Below are positions 12,949 to 24,300 of a DNA stretch of 64,000 nt, piece after piece. The notes under the pieces are model-generated. The model made no database searches, was not told the DNA's origin, and worked only from the letters and a program-made list of their open reading frames with translations. Source of the DNA: Rhipicephalus microplus (Eukaryota; Arthropoda; Arachnida; Ixodida; Ixodidae); NCBI RefSeq assembly GCF_043290135.1, contig NC_134710.1, forward strand, positions 254,152,092 through 254,216,091. Direction: 5' to 3'. Within the stretch, counting starts at the first letter, position 1. Each line of letters starts with the position of its first letter. The position numbers were made by a program, and so were the translations under genes.

Positions 12949-13398
12949 CACTCTGTCATCCATCGTTGTTGGCTCTGCAGCTCCATGTCTTTCGCCGTAT
13001 TGGAGGTCACCGCGGTGTTCATCTTTCTGGAAGGGCAGTGGCGAGTCCGGATTTCCGCTGGCGTTGAGAACCTCGTTGGCGCGCTCCATCACGTCCCTCT
13101 CAGTGGCTAAGTCGGATACACCATGTCTCACCACTATGACCTGCGCCAGCGGCCAGGTCGCCTCGGCCGCGCTGATGTTGTACGGGGGGCTGACCAAGAT
13201 GCCTCCTGCCAAAGCCGAACGGGCAGCCGTTCTCAGTCTTCGCTGCGTGCCCCCGGCACCCGCCGGAGCGTCCCTGGATAGGGGCAGAATGTCTGGCAAG
13301 GTGGCGTTTTTGACTGGCCGTTGGCTGGGGAAACGGTTACTTTCACCACCGCCCACTCCAGTCATTACTAATGGGAGCAAAACACCAAGAAGTAGCAT
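12949..13398 (-). CDS. IL-17-like cytokine, exon 1 (signal peptide and pro-region)
   Basis: The start ATG has a good context (AGCACCATGC) and opens with a hydrophobic signal peptide, MLLLGVLLPLVMTGVGGG. The exon is 450 bp, exactly 150 codons, and ends GTG followed by a GTGAGA donor, so it leaves phase 0. The nearest downstream exon on this strand with a phase 0 acceptor is the cysteine-rich exon at 10449-11117, giving a predicted 372-residue preproprotein. The pro-region is long for IL-17 and carries N-glycosylation sites (NAT, NIS, NAS) and a basic RRLR site. I do not recognise the pro-region itself. The pairing of the two exons is inferred from strand, phase and a secreted N-terminus; cDNA would settle it. 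Confidence 0.6.
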
Positions 13399-13765
13399 GG
13401 TGCTTATTGAACAATTTCCGCGACAACACGTTGGAACCGAGCAGACTCAATAACGTTTTCTGTTCTCCAGCAAGCTTTACACAGGCAGCACCACTACAGC
13501 GACGTGAACACCCCGCTGTCCGTTGCCGAGACTGTGAATCGGGATGACATCCGAGGTTTCTTGCGACTGGCGGCGTAGAAAGGATATGCCATGAAACTGG
13601 AGACAGGCTGCCGCCGGTGCAGACGTCGCTGGCGTCATGGCGGTACCGCATCCGCTTTGCCGAGGGAACCAATCAGGTGCGCGCTAGCACAGGCGGAGAA
13701 AATAGTGACAACAAAAGCAAAGTTGTTCACGTGATATACATACGAGTGGGATTGATGGAAGTTAC

Positions 13766-14391
13766 AGAGAATAATGTCGCTTCATTCCAACTGGAGGCTA
13801 CATCGAATCGGAGTAGGGACTTTTGGTTCATGCAGGTGGTGGGTGTCAGAGAACAAATGCAGTGGCCAGCAGAAATAGTGAAACGGTACCAGTGTCTACA
13901 CGTCATAATAACGATGTCAGTTTTTCGAAAATTCGGAAACTACGCCTAACAAATACAAGATAGCAACTTATCTTATAGATGCTCATTTTTGTTTGATTTA
14001 AATGGAACCTTCGAAATATAAAAAAAAAACAGAAAGCGTAATAACATCAAAGGCTGAGAAGTTATTTAGAATAATTTAGAAGAATTTAGAGAATAATGTC
14101 GCTTCATTCCAACTGGAGGCTACATCGAATCGGAGTAGGGACTTTTGGTTCATGCAGGTGGTGGGTGTCAGAGAACAAATGCAGTGGCCAGCAGAAATAG
14201 TGAAACGGTACCAGTGTCTACACGTCATAATAACGATGTCAGTTTTTCGAAAATTCGGAAACTACGCCTAACAAATACAAGATAGCAACTGATCTTATAG
14301 ATGCTCATTTTTGTTTGATTTAAATGGAACCTTCGAAATATAAAAAAAAACAGAAAGCGTAATAACATCAAAGGCTGAGAAGTTATTTAGA
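13766..14391. repeat. Tandem duplication, ~322-bp unit
   Basis: The unit starting AGAGAATAATGTCGCTTC at 13766 recurs at 14088 and stays near-identical to about 14391 (only a few differences seen by eye, one in an A run). It lies upstream of the minus-strand IL-17-like gene, about 370-990 bp from its ATG. No protein motif is seen in it. Confidence 0.95.
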
Positions 14392-15016
14392 TTGCAGTAT
14401 CTGGTTTCTAACCATGCTCTGCTGGAGAAAAAAATGAAGGTTAAATGAACGCTAAAGAGAAACAATGACGTCATTTAGATTCAGCATTTTGTGAGCTCTA
14501 CTGCCTAATGTCTTAGTATTATAACCTTCTTATTAGAGGTGAAAATCAAGGTTTAAGCTTCATTTTTAAATTTTGCGCTTAAATCTCCCCGCGTGACGTC
14601 AAAGTTTTCAAACTGTATTTTTTTCTTTTTTTCGCAACATTTGCTCGATCACATATTCTCACTCTTCAAATGCTAGGTCTATGGCGGCAACAGATGAGAA
14701 TGTAGTAGATTTTCATCGATTAGAAGCTGCGTAGGACCCAGTTTAGACGCCTTCGGAATTTCTCGCTTTACGGAGTTTGGTGCCGGAATTTCAAGGTGGC
14801 GTCTCCAGCCATATTTTCTTTCCGCGCATTTTCTGACTTACCAAGTGTCATGTCGCGCAAAGAGGGCGTTTTTGGGATTATAAAAATGTACTTTTCTTTT
14901 ACGCGAGAAATAGTTTTGCTTTTAGGCGTGTCCCTTTGAAAGAAAAGAAATAGAAACTTGCGTAAAACAAAAACAAAAAAATCACGCATCTCCACTAGGG
15001 GAACGGTGACTAATGA
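14392..15016. other. Unassigned DNA
   Basis: Nothing recognised between the tandem duplication and the SINE. Confidence 0.4.
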
Positions 15017-15028
15017 GCTAAGCTAGGT

Positions 15029-15289
15029 TGATTGATTGATATGTGGGGTTTAACGTCCCAAAACCACCATATGATTATGAGAGACGCCGTAGTCTGATTA
15101 TGAGAGACGCCGTAGGGCTCCGGAAATTTTGACCACCTGGGGTTCTTTAACGTGCACCCAAATCTGAGCACACGAGCCTACAACATTTCCGCCTCCATCG
15201 GAAATGCAGCCGCCGCAGCCGGGATTCGAACCCGCGACCTGCGGGTCAGTAGCCGAGTACCTTAGCCACTAGACCACCGCGGCGGGGCG
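15029..15289 (-). mobile_element. tRNA-derived SINE, family A, with target-site duplication
   Basis: On the minus strand it has the tRNA-like head with B-box GGTTCGAATCC, a central body and a tail ending ATCAATCAATCAA. A perfect 12-bp duplication, GCTAAGCTAGGT, flanks it at 15017-15028 and 15290-15301. Inside the body a 22-bp stretch (GATTATGAGAGACGCCGTAG) is tandemly duplicated, which other copies lack. Confidence 0.95.
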
Positions 15290-15301
15290 GCTAAGCTAGG
15301 T

Positions 15302-18164
15302 CCTAAAGTCCATTTTGTCTACGTTTAGGTCGTGAAGTAGCATAGTCTGTGCTTGTAGGTGTTTTATATTGTTTTATCGAAACTATGAGTGTTGTGCATC
15401 TATGTAAACCTTTCTTTGATTCACATCAATACATTTGTTTAGAGTATAACAACGGTTTTTACATATAACATGCCACTGTACAGTGAGAGTAGACGACAAC
15501 GCTGGATCGGTTCATTAGGTCTACGTTGAACTCACCGAATAGTATAAAATCTTTGTGTTTGTATGCGTTTATTTTTATACCTGTTTTGTGACAATTATGA
15601 CTGTTGTTCGTGTATTGCAGACTTTTTCGTACTACTCTTCACATCAGCGGCTGTGTGCCACAGGTATGCGGGTATATGCAGCCGGTGATTGACAGCTTAT
15701 AGCTACCAGGAACGGCCAGAAGAGAAAATGGTCATTTCAACGCAAGCGTACGTTGAAGTCACCGACTAGTATAAAGTGTTTGTGCTTCCATGTATAGTAT
15801 ATTGTTCTGCTACCATTAGGATAGATGTTATTCTATTGTCAAACCCTTTTGTGTGTGTGTCTCACGTCCACAAATCTTAACGTGACAGACACCGCGGACG
15901 GACAAGGTTGGGCCCAAAGGTGCTTCGTCCTTAAAACACGTTGAAGTGCATTGACGTTTATCCCCGCATCTGTCCGAAGTTATCACACGTTCTTCTGGAC
16001 AGACAATTCGCGAGGTGACTTTTTAACTTCTTTAGCAAGAAATGATGGTCATTTTTAAATATTACTCGACTAAGGGGATGTCAGTACTGTTCTCACTGTT
16101 TCTAGTATACATACGTTGTGCTGACGTGACTTAAATTGTGATGATGTATGAAGACGGGATGTGCTGGTTATTTACAAGTGCCTGAATAATGTCCATTTGT
16201 CACTGTAGTATACCAATAGGACTTGTCGAGTTTGATCAGCAGCTGCGGTGCCCGCAAAGTAACATTCCTCGAGACTCGCTGGTAGGCTGTGAACATAACG
16301 TTGCCAGTCATTCTGTAGTAATACTCACTTTATTATAGTCTCTCCATTGTGCCCTAGAAGTACTAGAGACGTAGGCGTTTCCTTCTCAGCCACCATAATC
16401 AGCCTGAGAGATCATCGGTGGTAACAATGGTTACGCCTGAACACTATGCAACTCACATGTGTTGTGGACAACGGTGTTAAGTGGAACATTTTACAGGTAA
16501 CTGTATATATAGCGTCATTATCGTTATAGGTTCCACGTAGTGTTACCAGGTAAACTGACAGACCTCTTCAAGGCTAGCAGTTACGCACGCGGTGCAAACG
16601 TGTGTGTAGAGACCAGAAATACCGCTATGTGATTCTCGCGTGAAGGCATCTACATATTATTACACCATATTTTCGGTGCTAGATATAGACGTACTGCTTA
16701 TTGACATTTGCATAGCCAATGAAAAATGCATGCTTGATAGAAGCATTGAATGTATGGACATCTTCGAGTGAGTTTTCTTTAATTCTGAGTGTTTATGTAT
16801 ATGCCATGTTAGGGATACGGCATGACGTCTTTCTCGAAGGTTGATCAATCCAGTTGTTTTTTTTCGATCAGCACAGAGAATCACATGTTTTTAAATCCTG
16901 CCGGCAATGAAAGCAAGATATCTAATATTGCCGCTTAACTACGCTGAAGGCTCAAACTGCATTCAAGCAAACATATGCGATGACCGAAGTATGTGCATTA
17001 TTATATTGGCTATAGAAACAAAAACCTCGGAAAATATTATAAATCTGATAACAATACAAAAGATGTCGGATGTAATGCTTCTCATTGCTTACTCAAGCAA
17101 AAACATCCAAGTGTGTCAGAAAATTTGCGATGTAATGCCTCTATTATCGGAGACCTTCGTTTGAGTGTTTGTTTGTTTGTTATATGAATGCAGCTCATGC
17201 TTTGATAAAATTTCTGGTTGATTTTATTCTTACGTTTACTGCATTTAAACTGAGTTTTCCAACTTCCTACTTTAAATTGTGCAGTGGCAGCTTCAGTCAC
17301 GAACTCTCAACTACTACCGGGAACTTCTAAGTGTTGCTTTAGTATTTTAAGCGCAGAGCACTTTCGGAGAGTGGGCCTGTCGCAGGCTGTCGTCACCGCT
17401 TGGCGTAGCGCAGGCGAAACAGCATAGCTATCTGTAGCGCGTACTCCCGCCAAAGTCTCTTCCTCTTGTCCTTCGAGCACCTTAATGATGATATTAACGC
17501 GGGCCAACCACATGCAGCCCAAGAATCTGAAGCATATATAGCGCGGTCGCGCACGAAATGCTACAATTATTCTATATATTGCAACACTATAAGAAAGCAA
17601 TCGAAAAATAGAGAGAGAAAGAAAAAGAGTAAGGTGAAAATGAAAATAAATAAAAATAAAGCAAACACAAAATACACGAAAAATATAAAATAAAAAAGGG
17701 GAGGGCGGGGGGAAACTAAAAGCCACGAGACAAAAAGAAGGCTGCCCCTCCTCCGCACTTTTTCAGGCTTGCCAGTGTGAAGCTGCTTTGACTTTTTTTT
17801 TTTCATCCCACTGTGTTACCCTGATTATATTAGGTGTAGCCGGCTCCGCAGCACCTCCGCTTACGCATGCATTTATGAAGCGAAAAAAAAAATGGCGGGA
17901 GAGAGGAGCGACGGTGGCCGCCTTACCACTCCGGTGCAGAAACAGTGAATACGTCTTGGACCGAACGGATACAAACGATCATGCATTGTTAGCTTCTGCG
18001 CGTATTGCATGAGGGAATGAGTGTTGATACTGAAGCCTGGGTAGTGCGAGTGGCGTGTATCTTGCAAATTCAATAAAGAGGCACATGGCGCACATGCCAA
18101 ATGCCTCAAGCTTGACTCTCAAATAATGGAGAGTTTTAGCATGACAGAAGTGAAAGCACGCTAA
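15302..18164. other. Unassigned AT-rich DNA
   Basis: No domain-bearing frame was seen. A short direct repeat (ACGTTGAACTCACCGAATAG and a variant) occurs near 15523 and 15748. An A-rich tract lies at 17590-17700 on the plus strand; long minus-strand frames there are low-complexity. Confidence 0.4.
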
Positions 18165-18166
18165 TA

Positions 18167-19420
18167 CCGGTGTCACACTGGCACTTTTAATTGCGATGAG
18201 GGTTATCTAGATGAGTTCTCTTGAACGCGATCAACTTTATGACCACTGCTACACGGCCTCAGCTAATCCGGCTCGAACTTGGGCAGATGAAATGCCCCAG
18301 GTGGCATTTGCGTGCAGTAAAACATGCCACTGACAAAACTACACGTACGGTGTATCTATAGAGCCTCTTATTACCAATGTCATTCGTGCAAGAACCGCTC
18401 GAACGTCAAAAAGTTTGCAGGCCACTGCGATAGGAATTTCATAAATCCATCACTAGATAAATTTTCCCTAGCACTTACCTGTATTGCTGTGTGAGATTCT
18501 TAATCTTAGCATATTTCCACAGCGCAAGACTACGAGTAGGGACGACGTAACTACAGAAGAAGAGACAATGACAGAAAGACCGCTGACTTCAAGTGAAATT
18601 TTATTAGCGAAAACAAATTTCAGTTGAAGTCAGCGATCTTTCTGTCCTTGTCTTTTCTTCTGTAGTCACGTCGTAACTACTCGTAGTCTTGCGCTGTGCA
18701 AATATGTTGATTCCCAATCACCAACTAGCCCAAGCATCTGTGTTATCATCTTAACTTTAGCTTTTTTTTTCTTATGGCCCCCGCTCGTGGCCGTGTATTC
18801 GCAGCGAAGCGCCTATCTCGTTGTACGCTTCAGTGTTTCCCTTCTGACGCCTCAAGTCTGCTCCAGTCGCTCCTGCTAGCGGTCAATTGCTGTAAAGATC
18901 CCTTCATTCGACCACGAAGTGCGCGTACATTGCGAAGTAGTCGAAAGGCTTGCGACACTCATAATCAGTTTGCTTCTAGGTGCTCCAACAGCTTCGAAGG
19001 AGCGATAGTTGAACTAAGTGCTGGAGTAAACGGTCAACTGCTTGTCGTCTGCTTGCCGTCTGCTTCTCCCGTAACTACATGCGGTCGCTGCGAATCCTAA
19101 AATATGCAATACTTTACACATTGTTTCCATTTAAACAGTTTATAATTTGCCTTTTTATAAACATCTAGCTGTTTTAAAGCGTTTTTATCAAACTATGCTC
19201 AATTTTCTTGTTCATTGTGCTTTCAACAAGCTTAGCTAGGGGCTGCAGACGGCAGCGAAAGCGCGATTTCTCAGGCAGATCGCGATGCGTTGATCGCGAT
19301 AGTCTTGATCCCGATCACGCCTGATCGTGATTAAAAGTGACCGTGTTGCAGCACCTACTCTGGATCGTGGTTAATTCGGATCGACACTGATCACGATTAA
19401 ATGTGCCCGTGTGACACTGG
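18167..19420. mobile_element. TIR element flanked by TA (DNA transposon derivative)
   Basis: The left end CCGGTGTCACACTGGCAC and the right end GTGCCCGTGTGACACTGG are imperfect inverted repeats of at least 30 bp continuing into TTTAATYGYGAT. TA flanks both ends (18165-18166 and 19421-19422). The right subterminal region is full of GATC/CGAT motifs, as seen in many terminal binding regions. No intact transposase is visible, so this is probably a non-autonomous copy. A TA duplication suits Tc1/mariner-like elements, but other groups are possible. Confidence 0.6.
18508..18706. repeat. Long near-perfect hairpin (palindrome)
   Basis: Two arms of about 90 bp pair with few mismatches around a short loop TATTAGCGAAAAC near 18604. 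The left arm starts near CACAGCGCAAGACTACGAGT and the right arm ends ACTCGTAGTCTTGCGCTGTG. Weaker pairing may extend to about 18487-18725. It lies inside the TIR element and may be a separate MITE or foldback insertion. Confidence 0.9.
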
Positions 19421-19589
19421 TATACGATATTGCGATGCAATATTGTGCACGATCAGAACGTGGGAGAAGTATCGTGCGCCTCTGCTTGTTTTCAAGCTCA
19501 CCACGAGGTGTTAAAGTGGATCTAAAGGGAAATAACAATTTACGTCGGAGTGAAAGCCCAACGTATGACAACGTCTAGAACGACAATAT

Positions 19590-20017
19590 TGTGAACAGCA
19601 GTCCCCACTTACAGAAAGACATTCGCATTAAGTGACCGGCAACTGGCACTATATTCATGTCGTCAAGAGTCTCCTGAAAGGCATGATGGCATCACATACA
19701 TTGTGCTCAAAAGCCTCTGGCCGAGAGGCACACAAGCTCTTTTAGAAATCTATAATAACCTATGGAAAGAATAAATTGTACCACCACCTTGGGAAGGCGC
19801 TCGAATTATTCTAATTCTAAAGCCTGAAAAGACGCCCTTATGTCTTGATTCTTTTTGTCCAGTCAGCTTGACAAGTTGATTATGCAAGGTAATGGAGAAG
19901 ATGATTAACGCGTGACTTGAGTGCTGGCACAATGATATGGATGTGTTCCCCAACTACTTAATGGATTTTTGTAAAAAGAGATGCACAATGAATGGATCTC
20001 TGTGTGACGTCCCCGCA
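19590..20017 (+). pseudogene. LINE reverse transcriptase, N-terminal part
   Basis: Broken frames give HDGITYIVLKSLWP, WEGARIILILKPEKTPL, PVSLTS and VMEKMINA, the usual order of RT motifs 1-2 in non-LTR elements, then FPNYLMDFCKKRCTMNGSL leading into motif 3. The segment stops at an insertion at about 20018 and the next RT motif resumes at about 21487. Confidence 0.75.
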
Positions 20018-21486
20018 AACACGGACTGAAGCCCGGTCCTTTCAAGATGTTTATGCTCGTTTCTTAAATCCACGCATAAAAAAAGGAAAAGAAAACATTC
20101 GGTGCAACGAATGGGCATTCCGAAGTGGAGTACCTGGAAGGATTATTTTTACTGTTCTCGCGGGCCCCCCGCGCAAACACAAGGACCGGGCGGCGCCTTG
20201 TCGTCTACAGACAGTATGACAGTGTACGGTGGAAATAATCCGCGCGCACCCTTTACATTTGTGGCATGGGGGAGCAGCAGAGCACCTTTTTGTTGGTTCG
20301 GGGACCTGCCGCAGTGCCTGTGCCGGGTCCGGTCTGACTTTCTGTCAGCCTCCATGGCTCCAGGGCTCATAACTGCGTTCTGCGCGGATGACCACTCGCG
20401 GCGTTAAATGACGAAGAAGTGCCGGCTGCGGAGAATTTCGCGGGAGAGACCGAGCTGCATGGAGACGTGGAGACTCGTTCTGGACATCGGCTCATCAAGT
20501 ACCAAAAACCGGAGCAATTGGTTCGGCCGAAAACATTTCGGCACAACACTGCAAACTTCAGACGTTGGTAATACAGACGACGCACTTTGTCGGAAGCATC
20601 GGGACCATTGTTCGCCCGTAATTAAAGTGTCTTGGGACAGCTCGCCCATCTCTCTCTCTGAGGCTTGAGTTTGTACATTGTTACTTCCTCGGCTTTGTTT
20701 GAGAGAGGGTTTTCTACTGGTGTGGGCCGCGGGGGCGGCCGTCGAAGATGATACACTCCGACTGACAAGAAAATATGCCGCGTCGATAGCGGTTATTGGT
20801 TTGGTGCCCCGGCGGGGTGGAGTCGGAATCCGAGAAAAGCAACCACGGGTCAAGGAAGGAGAGAGGCGAGAAGAGTCATTCCCAGGGGAGAAAAAGAAGT
20901 AGAAGACGACGTAAGGGGACAGATCAGACCTCGACGCCAAGAACGAACCTTCGGCCCCGACTCGAGCAGCCAACTCCGAGGCCCCGACAACATGGACATT
21001 CTGCTAGACGAACTTCACCTCCCTTACTTAAACGAGCTTTGCGGGAAGGGATGCGGCATATTGAGACATTGCACGGTTTTATTATTATTGACTTTACCAC
21101 TTCTGTCGTCGTGTGTTTACTCTGTATTGAGGCATCCTTGTATTGTCACCGTTACTTCGCTTATATATCTTGTTTCGCATGTCGCGAGTATTTGCTGATG
21201 TGTTACCATTTTGTGTAACAGAGATGTCGTTCACGGACAGTATGTGTGTACGCCATTTGCACTTGCTATTGAATTAAATACGTCCATAATTAAGAAAAGA
21301 TCGTGGCCTCTCTTACTTCCCGGCCCCAGCACGAATCCCTATATGTGGAAAGTGATTCAGACACGTAGCCAAGAGGGAACCAGATAAAAAGGGGGTTGAG
21401 GGGTCTTCCCTCTCCCTGGCGATCTGTGGCGTAGTGGGGGGGGGGGGGGGGCGTCTCATCTGCTATAGTAACTATATATAGTAACG
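20018..21486. mobile_element. Insertion splitting the LINE RT, probably LTR-derived
   Basis: It separates two consecutive RT motifs; the flanks read TGACG on the left and TAACG on the right, a possible 5-bp duplication. It is GC-rich with a purine tract (about 20078-20097) and later a TTAAATA-like signal near 21275. A 16-base G run lies at 21436-21451. The layout would suit part of an LTR element with a ~1.2-kb LTR, but TG...CA borders were not fixed and no pol motif is present. Confidence 0.45.
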
Positions 21487-21905
21487 TATGTGGAACACCA
21501 ACACAGCTCTGGCAACATGACGGTCACAGTATACTTGGACATAAAGAGGGCGTTTAATACCGTCGGTCATGTACATGTTCTAGTAAGTATGTTGTAACTC
21601 GGAATGTCTGGTAGGTCTTTGCGATGGATTTCAAATTTTTATCAGGTCACAAAGTATTTGTCCAGATGGATGAAAGAAAGAGTGCTTAATTAACACCGTG
21701 TTGAGCAAAGAGTGTCACAAAAAAGTGCGCTTAGCCTTTTTCTATTCAACTGAGTCATGGCTAATTTAGCAAGAAGACTGCCTCTTAACTTGGGATTCTC
21801 ACTGTATGGTAATGATGTGTGCATTTGTGCATTTGGAAATAATTTTCAAGTAATTCAGATTGCATTACAAGCCGACATAAATACCATGTACCACTTTTTA
21901 TTATA
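21487..21905 (+). pseudogene. LINE reverse transcriptase, palm motifs
   Basis: VTVYLDIKRAFNTVGH is RT motif A with the catalytic aspartate. Further on, LGFSLYGNDVCIC occupies the YADD motif position but reads YGND, so the catalytic pair is damaged. Several stops separate the two. The frame is cut at about 21905 by the next LINE. Confidence 0.75.
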
Positions 21906-23367
21906 ATAAAAATGGCTCTGTCGTGAATGGCGGCAATGGTGAAGCACTGCGCAAGATAACGACAAAAACCGCCAGCACAATGCAACTCATCCAAAGCATC
22001 ACGAACAAGCATGCGGGCATGCGCGAAGGCAGCGTCATACGACTCATACAAGTCTGTCAGTTCACAACAAACGTTTCACAAATGGAGAGTTGCGGAATAA
22101 GACAAGCTTAACGACCCAATACGCACAACGTACAAGTTCGCGTTGGGAGTGGCTCCCGGAGATAGCACCAACGAACTCCTAGAGCTCGGGTTGTATAGCA
22201 CCCTCGAGGAACTCGTGAGGGCGCAACAAGTTTGACAGCTCGAGCGCCATCCAAGACTCGCCCGGGCCGACACGTGCTCGAAAAACTCAGCATCACATAC
22301 CATACGCAGCACGGCATCAAGGTCGAAATTCTAAGAGTGGTACGCTAGCAAGTATACGTGCTCCCATTGCCTCGCAACATGCGCCCACAACACCTTACGG
22401 GGCAGCGTAAAGCCAGGGCACAACGCATTACCCATAGCTACTCCAACGACACGGAAGCGGTTTTCAATGATACCGCGCGTTATAGCGACAAAAAAAGTTT
22501 CATGGCGGTAGTTACCTGCCATCGCGGCAAATACATCACAGTGAACGCGGCACACGCCGAAGCGGAAGAGGAAGCGTCTATAACACTGGTCCCCACACAG
22601 ACAAAGGCCACGCACATGATTAGCGATTCGCAAACGATTTCGCAATTTCGCCATCAGGTGCATCTCGCAAGATGCGTTTCACATACTCCAGTGACATTCC
22701 ATACATATAGGAGAGGCAGACTTCGATAACCGAAGGCACCTGTTATGGATTCCGGCACACACCAGACTAAGCACCCCCAACGAAGCGGCTCACCGCGTTT
22801 CTCGAGGCCTCACTGACCGAGCACTGCCGGAGGACGACGAGCGCTCGCGGGGTACTGCAAACGTCTGAGCATGGTGAGATCGTATGACAAAGTTCAATGA
22901 TATCATCACACTACCAGTTACGGAGATGCATATACCCACCCCCTCATGAAAGTCTAAGCAGAACGCAAGCGGTACACTTCAGAAAATTACAAACAGATTT
23001 ATACAGAAACCCCAGAATTATGCACTCCATGTGTCCAGACATTTACACTACAAACAGATGCACGTCATGTGACGAGGTAGCCACTCTTAGTCACATGGTG
23101 TGTTAGTGTCAGGGCCTGATCGACAAATCGAACAGTTCCGACTCATTTCTCTCTTCTACCACCAGCCTTCGCTCGCACTGGCCGGCCACACTGCTGAGCT
23201 CGAACCTGACAGCACAACTCTGGGCCCTCCAGCATGCCGAGGAAGCCGCTTCGAGATAAGGTCTCGGAACCGCATCCGCGGTGGGTAGCCAGGCCCACTA
23301 AAAATGCGCCGCACTTGAATCGTCTTGATTCGGCAATAAAGTTTATGTTCTTCTTCTTCTTCTTTCG
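21906..23367 (+). mobile_element. Second LINE, 3' half, nested in the first
   Basis: Broken frames give a thumb region (ITTKTASTMQLIQSI, then KFALGVAP and STLEELVRAQQV). An RNase H domain follows at 22430-22720 (AVFNDTARYS, HAEAEEEASI, MISDSQTIS holding the D, E and D positions). A C-terminal segment CTSCDEVATLSHMVC lies near 23050-23106. The 3' end has AATAAAG and a TTC-repeat tail at about 23350-23367. It is 5'-truncated, missing the endonuclease and most of the RT. It separates the YGND motif of the first LINE from its next RT motif at about 23460. Confidence 0.75.
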
Positions 23368-23384
23368 CATGCGAAGACTGCTGT

Positions 23385-23756
23385 GTTGCCAATCACTCGT
23401 AAAAAAGTTCAAGAATGTAACGTTAAACCTCACATATCAATCAATCAACCTTGGTCTCGAAGGAGAACCGTTACAGATTTTGACGCAGCATCGATTTCTT
23501 GGAATAATACTTGATCAACAGCTATCCTGACACCACACATAGAAAAAAATCGAAAGCAATGTTAATGCTATAGTGAATGCACTTCTCAAGATTGCTGGCA
23601 CTTCTTGGGGCGAATCAGTATCATCACTACTCACTGTTAATGATTACTTATTGAGACGGCCGCTGACATCACTCAGTTGTTACACTCGTCTCCTTCCAAG
23701 TAGACTTGCGCCGGATTGCTAAGCTTCACGAAGCCTGTCGTGGAGTGCAAATATTT
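23385..23756 (+). pseudogene. First LINE, RT segment after the YADD position
   Basis: EGEPLQILTQHRFLGIILDQ is the conserved FLG motif region after YADD in LINE RTs, followed by HIEKI and ALLKIAGTSWGESVSSLL in shifted frames. A 30-bp SINE-tail-like piece (23419-23449) lies just before it. The segment ends at the GAGTGCAAATATTT site where the CR1-type LINE entered. Confidence 0.7.
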
Positions 23757-24005
23757 GTTTTGGTGACCGCATGAAGATGACCGTGTTTTTCTGCGTCTGT
23801 GAAGCGCTGCGGAGAGATTTGAAGGGCTGCGTTCTCTGAACGTTCGCGTAGTGTGCAGGTGCAAGCTAACAAAATGGGCAGTGCTGGAGACCAGCTGTCA
23901 CCGATATTGACAATGTGCCGAAGGTTCCAGTAATTTCATTGCAAAAGGACACCGAAAAAACGAAATGAAATCGTACCGTCTTGCGTGCCCTCTCCATGAT
24001 TCGAG

Positions 24006-24300
24006 AGTTTTAGAGTTTTAGAATATCATTTTCAAGCGCTGCGGGCATCGCGGGTGCCATATGGGCTTTAGAATAGCGTTTGTCCTGCTGCAAACCGCAA
24101 CGCACGGTCACAGTGACACCATAGTCCGAAACCAGCGCTTGCGGGCCACATGCGGGCTGCGATCGCCGCACGCAATTTCGGATTTTCTGCGTGCGGTTCA
24201 CGAACGCGAACGTGGACTCACGTTACGACGCATGCGCAACGGCAGTGACCGCACCACAAGGGCTCGCGTTGCGCCATTTCTAAAACTAACTTTTGATAGC
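24006..24300. mobile_element. Possible MITE in CR1 5' region
   Basis: A GC-rich segment between GAGTTTTAGAATATC and ATTTCTAAAACTAACTTTTG differs from the flanking CR1 5' sequence and has weakly inverted ends. It codes for nothing recognisable. Class and borders are uncertain. Confidence 0.35.

Noticed and set aside
12923..13453. 176-residue plus-strand frame
   Set aside because: Antisense to exon 1 of the IL-17-like gene; the minus strand has the signal peptide, start context and donor.
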